Source of the DNA: UBA1151 sp963579925
GTDB lineage: Bacteria; Chloroflexota; Dehalococcoidia; Lucifugimonadales; Lucifugimonadaceae
Direction of reading: 5' to 3'
DNA: 9,859 nt
NCBI GenBank assembly: GCA_963579925.1
Contig: CAUZJA010000099.1
Span: forward strand, 1 to 9,859
The translations under genes were made by a program, and so were the position numbers. Below the pieces are notes generated by a model that searched no databases, was not told the origin of the DNA, and worked only from the letters and a program-made list of their open reading frames with translations. Shown in pieces: positions 1 to 7,110 of this stretch; the first letter of the stretch is position 1; each line of letters starts with the position of its first letter.

Positions 1-227
1 ACAGACTGCATAGCAACCGGGAATGACCCCAGATGCAGCATGATCGTCAACCCCTGTGCGATCACCTGTCCATCAGCCGCACAGAACGCTGTCGAGTAGT
101 CCAGCGCGTCCTTGACTACTCCCGAATACGCGGTTCGCATCACGGTAATAGCCATCTCGTCGACTAGCGAATCCAACCCGTTCTTGACCACCTCAAACGT
201 GATCGGGTCGAGCCTGTCATTCGTCAT
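1..227 (-). CDS. hyuB: Hydantoinase B / N-methylhydantoinase B family protein, N-terminal part (cut by window edge)
   Basis: The first 75 codons are present, and the gene continues beyond the left edge. The translation begins MTNDRLDPITFEVVKNGL and continues through MRTAYSG and FCAADGQVIAQG to LHLGSFPVAM. This is the standard start of the HyuB half of the hydantoinase/oxoprolinase/acetone carboxylase superfamily. In that family HyuA and HyuB together carry out ATP-dependent opening of cyclic amides such as hydantoins or 5-oxoproline, or carboxylation, in the cytoplasm. The ATG (225-227) overlaps the TGA of hyuA as ATGA. A Shine-Dalgarno AGAGG (234-238) lies 6 nt upstream, inside the end of hyuA. 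The overlap implies translational coupling and equal production of the two subunits. The family assignment is strong; the substrate is unknown. Whether the rest of the gene is intact cannot be judged here. Confidence 0.93.
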   Translation of the reverse strand, partial: MTNDRLDPITFEVVKNGLDSLVDEMAITVMRTAYSGVVKDALDYSTAFCAADGQVIAQGLTIMLHLGSFPVAMQS

Positions 228-2365
228 GACGCACCTCTGGACTCGCTAGTTCCGATGTCGATGACTATGTTGTTCATATCGTCCAGATGCACCGCTGAAT
301 CAGGCGGAATCAGCGTCGTCGAATCGTACTCATCAACAATCAACGGCCCCGGCCGACTTGACCCAGCCAGGTCAGCCCGGTTCACCACCGGCGTCGATAT
401 GGCTCCGTGTTCGCCACCGAAGTAGGCCACACGCGGTTCGTGTTGCACTGACGGTGGTTTCGATGAACTTGGAACCGACTGCTCAAGCGCTATCCGATAT
501 ATCGATCTGATCGTCACAAGATCAACCGGCTCATCATCGGCACGTCGTCCATAAGTGCGCTCATGCTCCACATGAAATCGCTCCACCAGCAACTTCGTGA
601 TGTCTTCGGTAGCGGAAGAGTCAGCGTCTACCGTCAACTCATACGCCTGGCCGCGATACCGCAGGTCCGCAGCCCTCGACCAGGTGCCCTCGTTCTCGGA
701 ATCCAGCCCCTCATCAACCATCCGAGTCAGCGAAATGCCCTCAAGGCCTTCGTAAGCCTGCTCCAAAATATGTGTATCCAACGCAGTTGGGTCGGTGATC
801 AGGGTTTGCGAGAAGCCGTATTCAGGTGCTGCCTCCAGCAGCCCGAGCGCCGAAAACACACCGGGAGTTTCCGGGACGATCACCCGCTTGATGCCCAGAG
901 AACGCGCAATCTCGGCGGCATGCAGCGGGCCACTGCCGCCAAACGCCATCAGCGCGAAGTCTCGAGGGTCACGCCCACGATACGTCGTCACTGATTTGAT
1001 CGCCCGAATCATCGTGATATTTGCCACCGCGTACACACCGTGCGCCGCCTCAAGCAGCGGCACGCCCAGCGGTCCAGCAACGGCGCGCTCAAGTGCTTCG
1101 TGCGCAGCGTCTAGATCGAGATCGACTGATCCACCCGCCAGAGAGGAAGGATTGATGTAGCCCAGCGCAACATTGGCGTCCGTCACCGTCGCATCTGTGC
1201 CGCCCAATCGATAGCACGCGGGACCCGGCATCGCGCCAGCCGATTCCGGCCCAACCTTCAGCGAGCCACCCGGATCAACGCGAACAATACTGCCACCACC
1301 AGCACCCACCTCTGCAATATCGATCACCGGCAACTTCAGTGCATGCCCACGCCCCTTCACGAGTCGACTCGACAGCGAGATGCCAGCACCCACCTCGTAC
1401 TCAGTCGTCAGGCTGCGTTCGCCGTTCTCGATTAGCGATGCCTTGGCCGTCGTCCCGCCCATGTCAAACGTGATCACGTCAGTCAGCCCAAGCCGCCCGG
1501 CGAGCCGATGCGCTCCGACTACTCCAGCGGCAGGCCCAGACTCGATAATCCGCGCCGGAGTCCGGCGAGCCGCTACATCTGACATCACGCCACCGTTCGA
1601 CTGCATGATCGAAACCGGCGCACTGATCTTCTCGCCATCCAGCCGGACCCGTAGCGACTTCAGGTAGCTATCAACTACCGGCCCGATATAGGCGTTGATG
1701 ACCGTCGTGCTGGTGCGCTCGTATTCTCGTATTTCTGGCAACACATCAATCGAGGCGCTCACGTACGTGTCCGGAAACCGAGCTTGAATGGCATCCCGCA
1801 CCTTCGCCTCATGCGCCGGGTTAACGTACGAGTGCAGTAGGCAGACAGCGATCGCCTCAGGATCCGCAGCATCAAGCGCGTCCAGAGATGCCCCAAGCGA
1901 CGCCGCATCAAGCGGAATCCGAGTGCTCCCGTCCTGTAGTAATCGCTCAGTCACTTCAAACCTGCGACGGCGCGGCACCAGCGGCTCAGGCGGCGTGTAG
2001 TTCAGGCTAAAAAGGTCCGGGAAACGCATGCGACGCAGCTCAAGAACATCCCGAAAGCCCTGCGTAGTCACCAGCGCTGTCGTCACGCCCTTGTTCTCAA
2101 GAATCGCGTTGGTGGCAATAGTGGTGCCGTGGACGATCTCGGAGACAGCCTCAGGTTCGATGGCTTCAATCACCAGCAACTCCGTCAGTCCACTGGCGAT
2201 ACCCCGTGAGAAATCATCAACCGTAGACGAGACTTTGCGCACCACAAATGCACCGTCTGGCCGCATCAGCACAAGGTCCGTGAAGGTGCCGCCAATATCG
2301 GCGCCAACCCGAATATGCGCAGGGATCTGAGCAGGGCTATCAGCAGGAGAATTGTTCGGGCTCAA
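224..2365 (-). CDS. hyuA: Hydantoinase A / oxoprolinase family ATPase subunit
   Basis: This is the HyuA subunit, partner of the HyuB encoded directly downstream. It is the ASKHA-fold ATPase half of an ATP-dependent hydantoinase, 5-oxoprolinase or acetone-carboxylase-type enzyme. Numbering from a TTG start at 2365 (713 aa, normal for the family), visible motifs are the phosphate loop DIGGTFTD (23-30), HGTTIATNAILE (79-90), ESGPAAGVVGA (275-285), the second phosphate loop FDMGGTTAK (300-308), VGAGGGSI (353-360), AFGGSGPLHA (474-483) and RYRGQAYELTV (569-579). The open frame extends upstream to an ATG at 2509, but those 48 codons lie inside the preceding gene and encode Cys/Met/Trp-rich sequence unlike the family. 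TTG-2365, 17 nt after the upstream stop, is therefore the best start. Its Shine-Dalgarno is weak (AGGA, 14 nt away), so coupling to the upstream gene is likely. The family is certain, the exact start moderate, the substrate unknown. Confidence 0.93.
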   Translation of the reverse strand: MSPNNSPADSPAQIPAHIRVGADIGGTFTDLVLMRPDGAFVVRKVSSTVDDFSRGIASGLTELLVIEAIEPEAVSEIVHGTTIATNAILENKGVTTALVTTQGFRDVLELRRMRFPDLFSLNYTPPEPLVPRRRRFEVTERLLQDGSTRIPLDAASLGASLDALDAADPEAIAVCLLHSYVNPAHEAKVRDAIQARFPDTYVSASIDVLPEIREYERTSTTVINAYIGPVVDSYLKSLRVRLDGEKISAPVSIMQSNGGVMSDVAARRTPARIIESGPAAGVVGAHRLAGRLGLTDVITFDMGGTTAKASLIENGERSLTTEYEVGAGISLSSRLVKGRGHALKLPVIDIAEVGAGGGSIVRVDPGGSLKVGPESAGAMPGPACYRLGGTDATVTDANVALGYINPSSLAGGSVDLDLDAAHEALERAVAGPLGVPLLEAAHGVYAVANITMIRAIKSVTTYRGRDPRDFALMAFGGSGPLHAAEIARSLGIKRVIVPETPGVFSALGLLEAAPEYGFSQTLITDPTALDTHILEQAYEGLEGISLTRMVDEGLDSENEGTWSRAADLRYRGQAYELTVDADSSATEDITKLLVERFHVEHERTYGRRADDEPVDLVTIRSIYRIALEQSVPSSSKPPSVQHEPRVAYFGGEHGAISTPVVNRADLAGSSRPGPLIVDEYDSTTLIPPDSAVHLDDMNNIVIDIGTSESRGAS

Positions 2366-2381
2366 TGCGTCGTCGGCCGTC

Positions 2382-3479
2382 CTACCTGAACTTACCGCGG
2401 CCAGCCACGGGCACCACATCCTCCAGCATGCCATTGCGCACGCAGAAGTAGTAATCGTGAATGTTGATGGTTGTCCCGGCATGGCTTGGCAACAAATGCA
2501 CCACATCACCGGACTTCAGGTTCTGGCCCGCACCCTCAAGCTCAAGGGCACCGTGCTCCTCAGAGAGCTTCGTGAACGTAGCACCCTCAGTGCCCATAAC
2601 TCGCGGTGGACCGTAGTCGTTGGCAATCGACTTCAGCCCTACGTCCAGAATCGCCCGTTCGGGGGCTGGCCTGCTGATCACCTGTGTCATGATCGTCATC
2701 GCTGGCTCAAACGGCATCTTCTGGTCCACGTACTCACCATCCATGAAGATGTAGCTACCCGCCTGAATCTCCGTCACTTCCGGAACCTTGCACGTGATGT
2801 CGTAGCTGCTCGTGCCTCCAGAACTCACCGTCCCAACCGACAACCCCGCCGCCTTCACCTCAGCGATGGCGAACTGCAACTTCGCAAGCGCCTCCAGCGT
2901 CTCCGGAATCCGGGCATCGCCAGTCTCGTAAATATGGCCCTCGTACCCGTTCAGACCCTCAAATTGCACACCTGGAAGTCCGTCCACGATCTTCGACAGC
3001 GCAGTCGTCGGCTCACCCGGCTCCACGCCACATCGATTGATCCGGATGTTCACATCAACCAGCACACCCAGCTGTGCGCCAACTGCTTGCGCCGCGTCCG
3101 AGATATCGCGCGCATTCACCTCATCATCCACAACCACCGTAATCTTCGCCCGACGCGCAATAGCCGCCAGCCGAGCGATCTTCGATACGCCAACAATCTC
3201 GCTCGTGATGAGAATGTCATCCACACCGCCGTCAACCAACACCTCAGCCTCGCCCACCTTGGCGCAGCAGACGCCAATCGCCCCCGCCTCAATTTGCTTC
3301 AGCGCCCAGTACGGACTCTTCGTAATCTTCGTGTGCGGCCGCATCGAAGCCCCACCACCCGAAACCACCGCCTGCATATCCCGAATATTTGCCTCAGCCA
3401 GATCCAGATCAACGATCATCGCAGGCGTGTCGATCTCCTCAACAGGCGTACCGGGAAGCGGAAGAAAATCAACGGCCAT
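2382..3479 (-). CDS. D-threonine aldolase / D-serine dehydratase-like PLP enzyme (fold type III)
   Basis: A 365-aa protein of the alanine-racemase-like N-terminal barrel family that contains metal-activated D-threonine aldolase and D-serine dehydratase (DSD1). The start is set at the ATG at 3479, 14 codons inside the longest frame, because GGAG lies 8 nt before it and the protein then opens in the family manner (IDTPAMIVDLDLAEANI). RPHTKITKS (47-55) is the PLP-lysine motif, with Lys51 as the likely Schiff-base residue. YEGH (179-182), SSGGT (219-223, phosphate binding) and a C-terminal SHAGTTINIHD (332-342) follow. In characterised members the C-terminal metal site is His-x-Cys or His-x-Asp; here it reads His333-Ala-Gly335. 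The second ligand is therefore apparently replaced and chemistry may differ. It is the first gene of the trio with hyuA and hyuB, with a 14-bp palindrome just upstream. Expected role: cleavage, dehydration or racemisation of a D-beta-hydroxy amino acid. The exact reaction is unknown. Confidence 0.88.
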   Translation of the reverse strand: MAVDFLPLPGTPVEEIDTPAMIVDLDLAEANIRDMQAVVSGGGASMRPHTKITKSPYWALKQIEAGAIGVCCAKVGEAEVLVDGGVDDILITSEIVGVSKIARLAAIARRAKITVVVDDEVNARDISDAAQAVGAQLGVLVDVNIRINRCGVEPGEPTTALSKIVDGLPGVQFEGLNGYEGHIYETGDARIPETLEALAKLQFAIAEVKAAGLSVGTVSSGGTSSYDITCKVPEVTEIQAGSYIFMDGEYVDQKMPFEPAMTIMTQVISRPAPERAILDVGLKSIANDYGPPRVMGTEGATFTKLSEEHGALELEGAGQNLKSGDVVHLLPSHAGTTINIHDYYFCVRNGMLEDVVPVAGRGKFR

Positions 3480-3487
3480 GTGTTCGA

Positions 3488-3491
3488 CTCC
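3488..3491 (-). promoter_or_regulatory. Ribosome binding site that fixes the start of the PLP enzyme gene
   Basis: GGAG on the minus strand, 8 nt upstream of the ATG at 3479. The alternative in-frame ATG at 3521 sits at the edge of a palindrome and has no comparable Shine-Dalgarno, so this site favours the shorter protein. Confidence 0.75.
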
Positions 3492-3506
3492 AGATAGTTG
3501 TTTTGT

Positions 3507-3520
3507 TGAGATATATCTCA
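3507..3520. promoter_or_regulatory. Perfect 14-bp palindrome, probable operator of the PLP enzyme-hyuAB operon
   Basis: TGAGATATATCTCA is a perfect dyad centred between 3513 and 3514. It lies 28 nt upstream of the ATG of the PLP enzyme, in the 139-bp gap that separates it from the stop of the dehydratase gene. Size and symmetry fit a binding site for a dimeric helix-turn-helix repressor (GntR- or TetR-type, for example). Its AT-rich core could also supply a -10 element. No matching regulator is encoded in the window next to it, and no convincing -35 could be paired with it. The operator role is inferred from position and symmetry only. Confidence 0.45.
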
Positions 3521-3618
3521 CTGGCGAAGGGCTGGTTGGAGACCATTGTCACCGTTGCCACTCACTATGTCATCCTGGGCATAATGGGGTGTTGTCTGTT
3601 GAGAAGTCTGGGGCGCCC

Positions 3619-4821
3619 CTAGAACTCCATTACCACCTCAGACTCAATCTTCGACTCATCAATCACATACCCAAACCCAGGATCGTCAGACACCGTCAGC
3701 TTGCCGTCCTCAAAGTTCGGCCCTGCCTGCAGGAAGTGGTACGCCAGTGCAGCATGCTTCACCAGCATCTCCACGTACGGCGTGTGGATTGGCGACTGCG
3801 CAGCAGAGAACGCCATACCCGCCGGAGTGACGCCCTGGTGGGCAATCGTGGTGAGGTCGTAGCTGGTCGCCAGTGCTGCAATCTTGAGGATCTCGCTCAG
3901 TCCGCCGCACCAGTTCACGTCTGGTTGAATAATGTCTACCGCCTCAGCGTCCATCCACGGCTTGAAACCCCAGCGCGTGTACTCATGCTCAACCCCGGAT
4001 ATCGGAATCGTCGTGCTCTCTTTGACCTTCCGGTAGGTGTCGATGCGGTCGGCCATTCCGACCTCTTCCAGCCACCGAGGCTCGTACTCCTCTATGCGTG
4101 CGATCATCTTCACCGCGTAGTTGTAATCCCAGCTCTGCCACGCATCAAACATGATGTCGATATCTGGCCCGACGGCCTCTCGCACCGTCCTCACCAGATC
4201 GTGGTTTAGCTTCACGCCCTCCGGACCACTCATCGGCCCATGGCGGAAGAACCACTTCATGCCCTGATACCCGCGCTCCTTCATCTCGATAGCGCGCTCT
4301 CGCACCAGCCCCATATCGACCGATGTGTAGCCGAGCATCGATGCATACGCTGGCATCGTCTTCTGCGTCGGTCCGCCGATGAGCTGATGCACTGGCTGCC
4401 CCAGCGCCTTGCCCTTGATGTCCCACAGCGCAATATCAAGCGCGCTGATGCCCATCATCGGTTCACCCTGCCGACCGTGCGCCTCAGACCGATGCATGAT
4501 GTCCCAGAGGAACTCCGTCGGGCCGGGATCACGGCCGATAAGCAGGTCTTTCATCTTCCAGACCTGGAACGCAACATTCGGCATAAGAGTCCCGGAGATG
4601 CCGCTAATTCCTTCATCTGTATCTATCTGCGCAAAGATCTCGGTCGTCTTGAGGTGGGTGTCGTCGATCATTTCACCGGTGCGTGCCCCACCCCTGCGCC
4701 CTCCCGAGCGAAACTCCTCGTAAATGTCGGTTGGCTGCACCAGCCGGTCTTCCATGTACGGCCCGCCGCTGGTTTCCATTGTGCCCGTGAGTTGTCGAAG
4801 TTTGATGTCTGTGATTTTCAT
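3619..4821 (-). CDS. Enolase-superfamily acid-sugar dehydratase, L-rhamnonate dehydratase-like (mandelate racemase subgroup)
   Basis: A 400-aa protein with the two-domain enolase-superfamily layout: an alpha+beta capping domain (about 1-125) and a modified TIM barrel. Numbering from the ATG at 4821, a Lys in GMKWFF (Lys189) is on the second strand. Metal ligands appear as Asp226 (MFDAWQSWD), Glu252 (WLEEVG) and Glu278 (SGVEHE). A His-Asp dyad is formed by Asp301 (IIQPDVNWCGG) and His328 (TIAHQG). The DAWQSWD, WLEE, IIQPDVNWCGG and C-terminal DDPGFG stretches resemble bacterial L-rhamnonate dehydratase, which removes water from an aldonic acid to give a 2-keto-3-deoxy acid. The longest frame starts at 4893 but would overlap the PPOX gene. 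The ATG at 4821, 32 nt after that gene's stop, begins the typical MKITDIKL and is preferred. Likely co-transcribed with PPOX. The substrate is not certain, since related galactonate or gluconate dehydratases share these residues. Confidence 0.88.
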   Translation of the reverse strand: MKITDIKLRQLTGTMETSGGPYMEDRLVQPTDIYEEFRSGGRRGGARTGEMIDDTHLKTTEIFAQIDTDEGISGISGTLMPNVAFQVWKMKDLLIGRDPGPTEFLWDIMHRSEAHGRQGEPMMGISALDIALWDIKGKALGQPVHQLIGGPTQKTMPAYASMLGYTSVDMGLVRERAIEMKERGYQGMKWFFRHGPMSGPEGVKLNHDLVRTVREAVGPDIDIMFDAWQSWDYNYAVKMIARIEEYEPRWLEEVGMADRIDTYRKVKESTTIPISGVEHEYTRWGFKPWMDAEAVDIIQPDVNWCGGLSEILKIAALATSYDLTTIAHQGVTPAGMAFSAAQSPIHTPYVEMLVKHAALAYHFLQAGPNFEDGKLTVSDDPGFGYVIDESKIESEVVMEF

Positions 4822-4853
4822 GCCGTGCTCTTGATCTGAAACTGGTTTTGGGA

Positions 4854-5270
4854 CTAGGGATTGCGAACGGTCATGCGCTCTGGCGATAGCCACAGCAACA
4901 CCCGCTCTTCCGTAGATTTCATACGTTCGATATACGCATCAGCCTTGTCAGCATCGAGGTGGCGACCCAGAATCGCCCGCGTGGGCGTCCAGATGCCATC
5001 GTCATCCTGAATCTCAACATCGCCACGCAACGTCACGTAGTTGGTGGCCATAGGCTCCTCGTAGATGAGAATGCTCAGTTTAGAGTTGCGGTTGAGATTC
5101 TTGTACTTGAGGCGATCCTTTGTGGTCGACACCGATAGCCTTGCGCCGTCCCAGTTGAACCAGTTGGGCGTCACCTGCGCGTAGCCGCTTGGGCTCTGCG
5201 TCGCTACGACGGCGATGCGGGCCTCCGCCAGGAAGTCGTTCAGGAATGATTTTTGATCGTTTGTGAGCAT
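4854..5270 (-). CDS. PPOX-class (pyridoxamine 5'-phosphate oxidase fold) F420/FMN-dependent protein
   Basis: A 138-aa single-domain split-barrel flavin-binding protein. It opens with a helix (NDQKSFLNDFLAEAR) followed by IAVVATQSPSG (19-29) and QVTPNWFNWDG (32-42). It then has the cofactor-binding signature TTKDRLKYKNLNRN (49-62), similar to the K-x-RN-L-R pattern of F420-dependent family B oxidoreductases. LRGDVEI (81-87) and the C-terminal WLSPERMTVRNP complete the fold. Length is normal for the family. The ATG at 5270 follows GAGGA with a 5-nt spacer. These enzymes reduce unsaturated or oxidised small molecules with F420H2, or bind FMN; which cofactor is used here is inferred from the signature only. 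It is the first gene of the leftward group and is divergent from the GMC oxidoreductase. Confidence 0.85.
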   Translation of the reverse strand: MLTNDQKSFLNDFLAEARIAVVATQSPSGYAQVTPNWFNWDGARLSVSTTKDRLKYKNLNRNSKLSILIYEEPMATNYVTLRGDVEIQDDDGIWTPTRAILGRHLDADKADAYIERMKSTEERVLLWLSPERMTVRNP

Positions 5271-5299
5271 TGCAGTCCTCGCTAGTTCGAAGTGGCAGC

Positions 5300-5328
5300 A
5301 GAATATTCCTCAGCAGCAGTCTCGGCAA
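5300..5328 (-). promoter_or_regulatory. Candidate sigma70-type promoter for the PPOX gene
   Basis: On the minus strand TTGCCG (5328-5323) and TATTCT (5305-5300) are separated by exactly 17 nt, each matching four of six consensus bases. Transcription would begin near 5293, leaving about 23 nt before the ATG at 5270 with its GAGGA. Found by eye; weak. Confidence 0.3.
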
Positions 5329-5350
5329 CCGCAGCGGATAGGCCTACAAT
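5322..5350 (+). promoter_or_regulatory. Candidate sigma70-type promoter for the GMC oxidoreductase
   Basis: TCGGCA (5322-5327) and TACAAT (5345-5350) are separated by 17 nt. The -10 is a good match and the -35 moderate. The leader would be about 40 nt. The -35 hexamer overlaps that of the opposite candidate promoter, so the two could not easily be occupied together. Confidence 0.35.
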
Positions 5351-5395
5351 CCCCAAAGACTCCAAACACCCAGAACAGTTAGCGCCAGGGACGGT

Positions 5396-6961
5396 ATGCA
5401 ATACAACACGATCATCGTCGGAGCAGGTTCAGCGGGGGCGATTCTTGCCGCCCGATTGAGCGAGGATCCATCCCACTCGGTGTTATTGATTGAGGCAGGC
5501 CCAGACTACCCGGATTTCGACAAGATGCCTGTCCCGATCAAGTACGGCTACGGCTATGACCGCAACATCTGGGCAAACGCGTTCAGCCCCAACAGCGAGC
5601 ACAGTTGGAACTACACCGCCCGCGGTACGGATGAGGGAGAAGAAATTCTGATCCCGCGCGGCAAAGTAGTTGGCGGTTCAAGTGCCGTGAACGCACAGAT
5701 ATTCCTGCGCGGTATTCCTGAGGACTTCGACGATTGGGCTGAGCGTGGCAACGATCGCTGGAGCGCACAGGAACTCCTGCCATTTCATCGCATGATCGAA
5801 ACCGACCGTGACTTCTCGGACGATTTCCACGGCGATGACGGCCCAATCATTGCTCGTCGCTGGAAGCGGTCCGAGATGACCGTCGACCAAGATGCCTTTT
5901 ACCAGGCCTGTCTGGACGCCGGATTCGCCGACAGTCCCGACCAGAATCACCCTGACTCCACCGGCGTCGGCCCAACGCCTTTCAACAACCCTGAAGGCAT
6001 CCGCTGGAGCACAGTGCTCGGCTATCTCAACCCGGCTCGCCACCGCCTAAACCTCACGATCAAGGCCAAAGTCCACACCCACAAAGTCTTGATCGAAGAC
6101 GGCCGTGCAGTTGGTGTTGAAGTTGAATCAGGCGGTGAGATATACACGCTCAATGGTGATGAGGTCATCCTGGCCGCTGGAGCTATCAACTCACCACAGT
6201 TGCTCATGCTCTCGGGCATCGGTCCTGCCGACCATCTGAACGATAAGGGCATCCCGGTTGTCAAAGACCTCCCTGGCGTCGGCAAGAACCTTCGCGATCA
6301 TCCGCAAGTGCAGATGACGTGGAAGACCTTCGACGACTTCGAGCAAGACCCGCTGGGGCCTCGCATCCAACTCACGCTGCGATACACCGCAGAAGGCTCG
6401 CCATTACGCAACGACATGCTCATCCATCCGTTCTCGTTCGCCACAGAATCAGGCATCTACCTGCTCTCAGACGAGGAGCCGCTGGGTGTTGGCATGATCA
6501 TCGCGATCTATCTGGCAAAAGGCGCAGGTGAGATTACCCTCAACTCGACCGACCCCTACGAGCAGCCATTCCTGGACTACAACTACCTCACAGAAGAAGA
6601 GGACAGGCGACGCTTCCGTGATGCCGTCCGCATGTGCGTAGAGCTAGCCGGGAGCGGTCCCTACAGCAAGTACATAGAACACCGCGTTGGGCCAACCGAC
6701 GCCGACCTCGAGTCTGACGAGGCGCTCGATCAGTTCCTGCTGCGCAACGTACGCACCAGCCACCACGTGTCAGGCACCGCCAAGATGGGACCAGCGTCCG
6801 ACGATATGGCAGTAGTCGACCAGTTCGGCAAGGTCTATGGCATCGACAATCTCCGCGTCGCCGACGCCTCAATCATGCCCGATTGCATCCGCGCCAACAC
6901 CAACATCACAGCCATGGTCATCGGCGAACGAATAGCGGACTTCATCAAATCAGGCGCGTAG
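5396..6961 (+). CDS. GMC-family FAD-dependent alcohol dehydrogenase/oxidase (choline dehydrogenase-like, possibly MftG-like)
   Basis: A 521-aa glucose-methanol-choline oxidoreductase that oxidises an alcohol to an aldehyde with FAD. Visible features: Rossmann dinucleotide fold GAGSAG (9-14) ending at Glu33 (LLIEAG); GMC signature 1, RGKVVGGSSAVN (88-99); GMC signature 2, GAINSPQLLMLSGIGP (262-277); active-site SHHVSGTAKMG with His457; and the C-terminal NTNITAMVIGER with Asn503 as the second catalytic residue. There is no signal peptide. The ATG follows AGGGA. Stretches such as RGIPEDFDDWAERGND, FHGDDGPI and NPEGIRWSTVLGYLNPARHR resemble my recollection of the mycofactocin-associated GMC protein MftG. 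No mycofactocin biosynthesis gene is in the window, so this is only a suggestion. It is transcribed away from the PPOX gene and may act on the same compound class. The family is certain, the substrate unknown. Confidence 0.93.
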   Translation: MQYNTIIVGAGSAGAILAARLSEDPSHSVLLIEAGPDYPDFDKMPVPIKYGYGYDRNIWANAFSPNSEHSWNYTARGTDEGEEILIPRGKVVGGSSAVNAQIFLRGIPEDFDDWAERGNDRWSAQELLPFHRMIETDRDFSDDFHGDDGPIIARRWKRSEMTVDQDAFYQACLDAGFADSPDQNHPDSTGVGPTPFNNPEGIRWSTVLGYLNPARHRLNLTIKAKVHTHKVLIEDGRAVGVEVESGGEIYTLNGDEVILAAGAINSPQLLMLSGIGPADHLNDKGIPVVKDLPGVGKNLRDHPQVQMTWKTFDDFEQDPLGPRIQLTLRYTAEGSPLRNDMLIHPFSFATESGIYLLSDEEPLGVGMIIAIYLAKGAGEITLNSTDPYEQPFLDYNYLTEEEDRRRFRDAVRMCVELAGSGPYSKYIEHRVGPTDADLESDEALDQFLLRNVRTSHHVSGTAKMGPASDDMAVVDQFGKVYGIDNLRVADASIMPDCIRANTNITAMVIGERIADFIKSGA

Positions 6962-7018
6962 CACGAGCTTCCCGCCCGTGCGAAATTGATTACCCCGCCA
7001 GCGGAAGACCCGGTAGCC

Positions 7019-7057
7019 GAGGGGCTTGGCTCTCCAGAGCCTGTCGAAGGGCCCCTC
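7019..7057. repeat. Hairpin repeat containing GAGCCTGTCGAAGGG
   Basis: Outer arms GAGGGGC (7019-7025) and GCCCCTC (7051-7057) enclose a second hairpin, GGCTCT/AGAGCC (7028-7041). The stretch GAGCCTGTCGAAGGG (7037-7051) resembles a short dispersed repeat I recall from many environmental bacterial genomes. It lies 57 nt after the GMC stop and could fold at the end of that transcript, but no U-tract follows. It is more likely a repeat than a terminator. Confidence 0.5.
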
Positions 7058-7076
7058 CCCACGCAACATCAACCCA

Positions 7077-7103
7077 CAGCGGCGCATCGACACGCGCCGC
7101 TAC
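7077..7103 (-). repeat. REP-like unit: GTAG followed by an 8-bp hairpin
   Basis: On the minus strand the unit begins GTAG (7103-7100), overlapping the foot of a perfect hairpin with arms AGCGGCGC (7078-7085) and GCGCCGCT (7094-7101) and an 8-nt loop. A GTAG tetranucleotide at the 5' foot of a GC-rich hairpin is the hallmark of REP elements mobilised by REP-associated tyrosine transposases. Two more such units follow within 75 bp. Confidence 0.5.
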
Positions 7104-7110
7104 CTCCACC

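Noticed and set aside
2366..2509. N-terminal extension of hyuA to the ATG at 2509
   Set aside because: These 48 codons overlap the end of the PLP enzyme gene, encode Cys/Met/Trp-rich sequence unlike HyuA, and would make the protein longer than its family.
3610..3619. GGGGCGCCCC palindrome at the end of the dehydratase gene as a terminator
   Set aside because: It has no loop, overlaps the stop codon and is not followed by a U-tract, so it is probably chance in GC-rich sequence.
2352..4209. Long plus-strand open frames of about 380-390 codons opposite the PLP enzyme and dehydratase genes
   Set aside because: They are antisense shadows of clearly identified genes, rich in Arg/His/Ser/Thr, with no recognisable motif or ribosome binding site.
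4822..4893. N-terminal extension of the enolase-family gene to 4893
   Set aside because: It would overlap the PPOX gene, and the family-typical MKITDIKL start lies at 4821 just after that gene ends.
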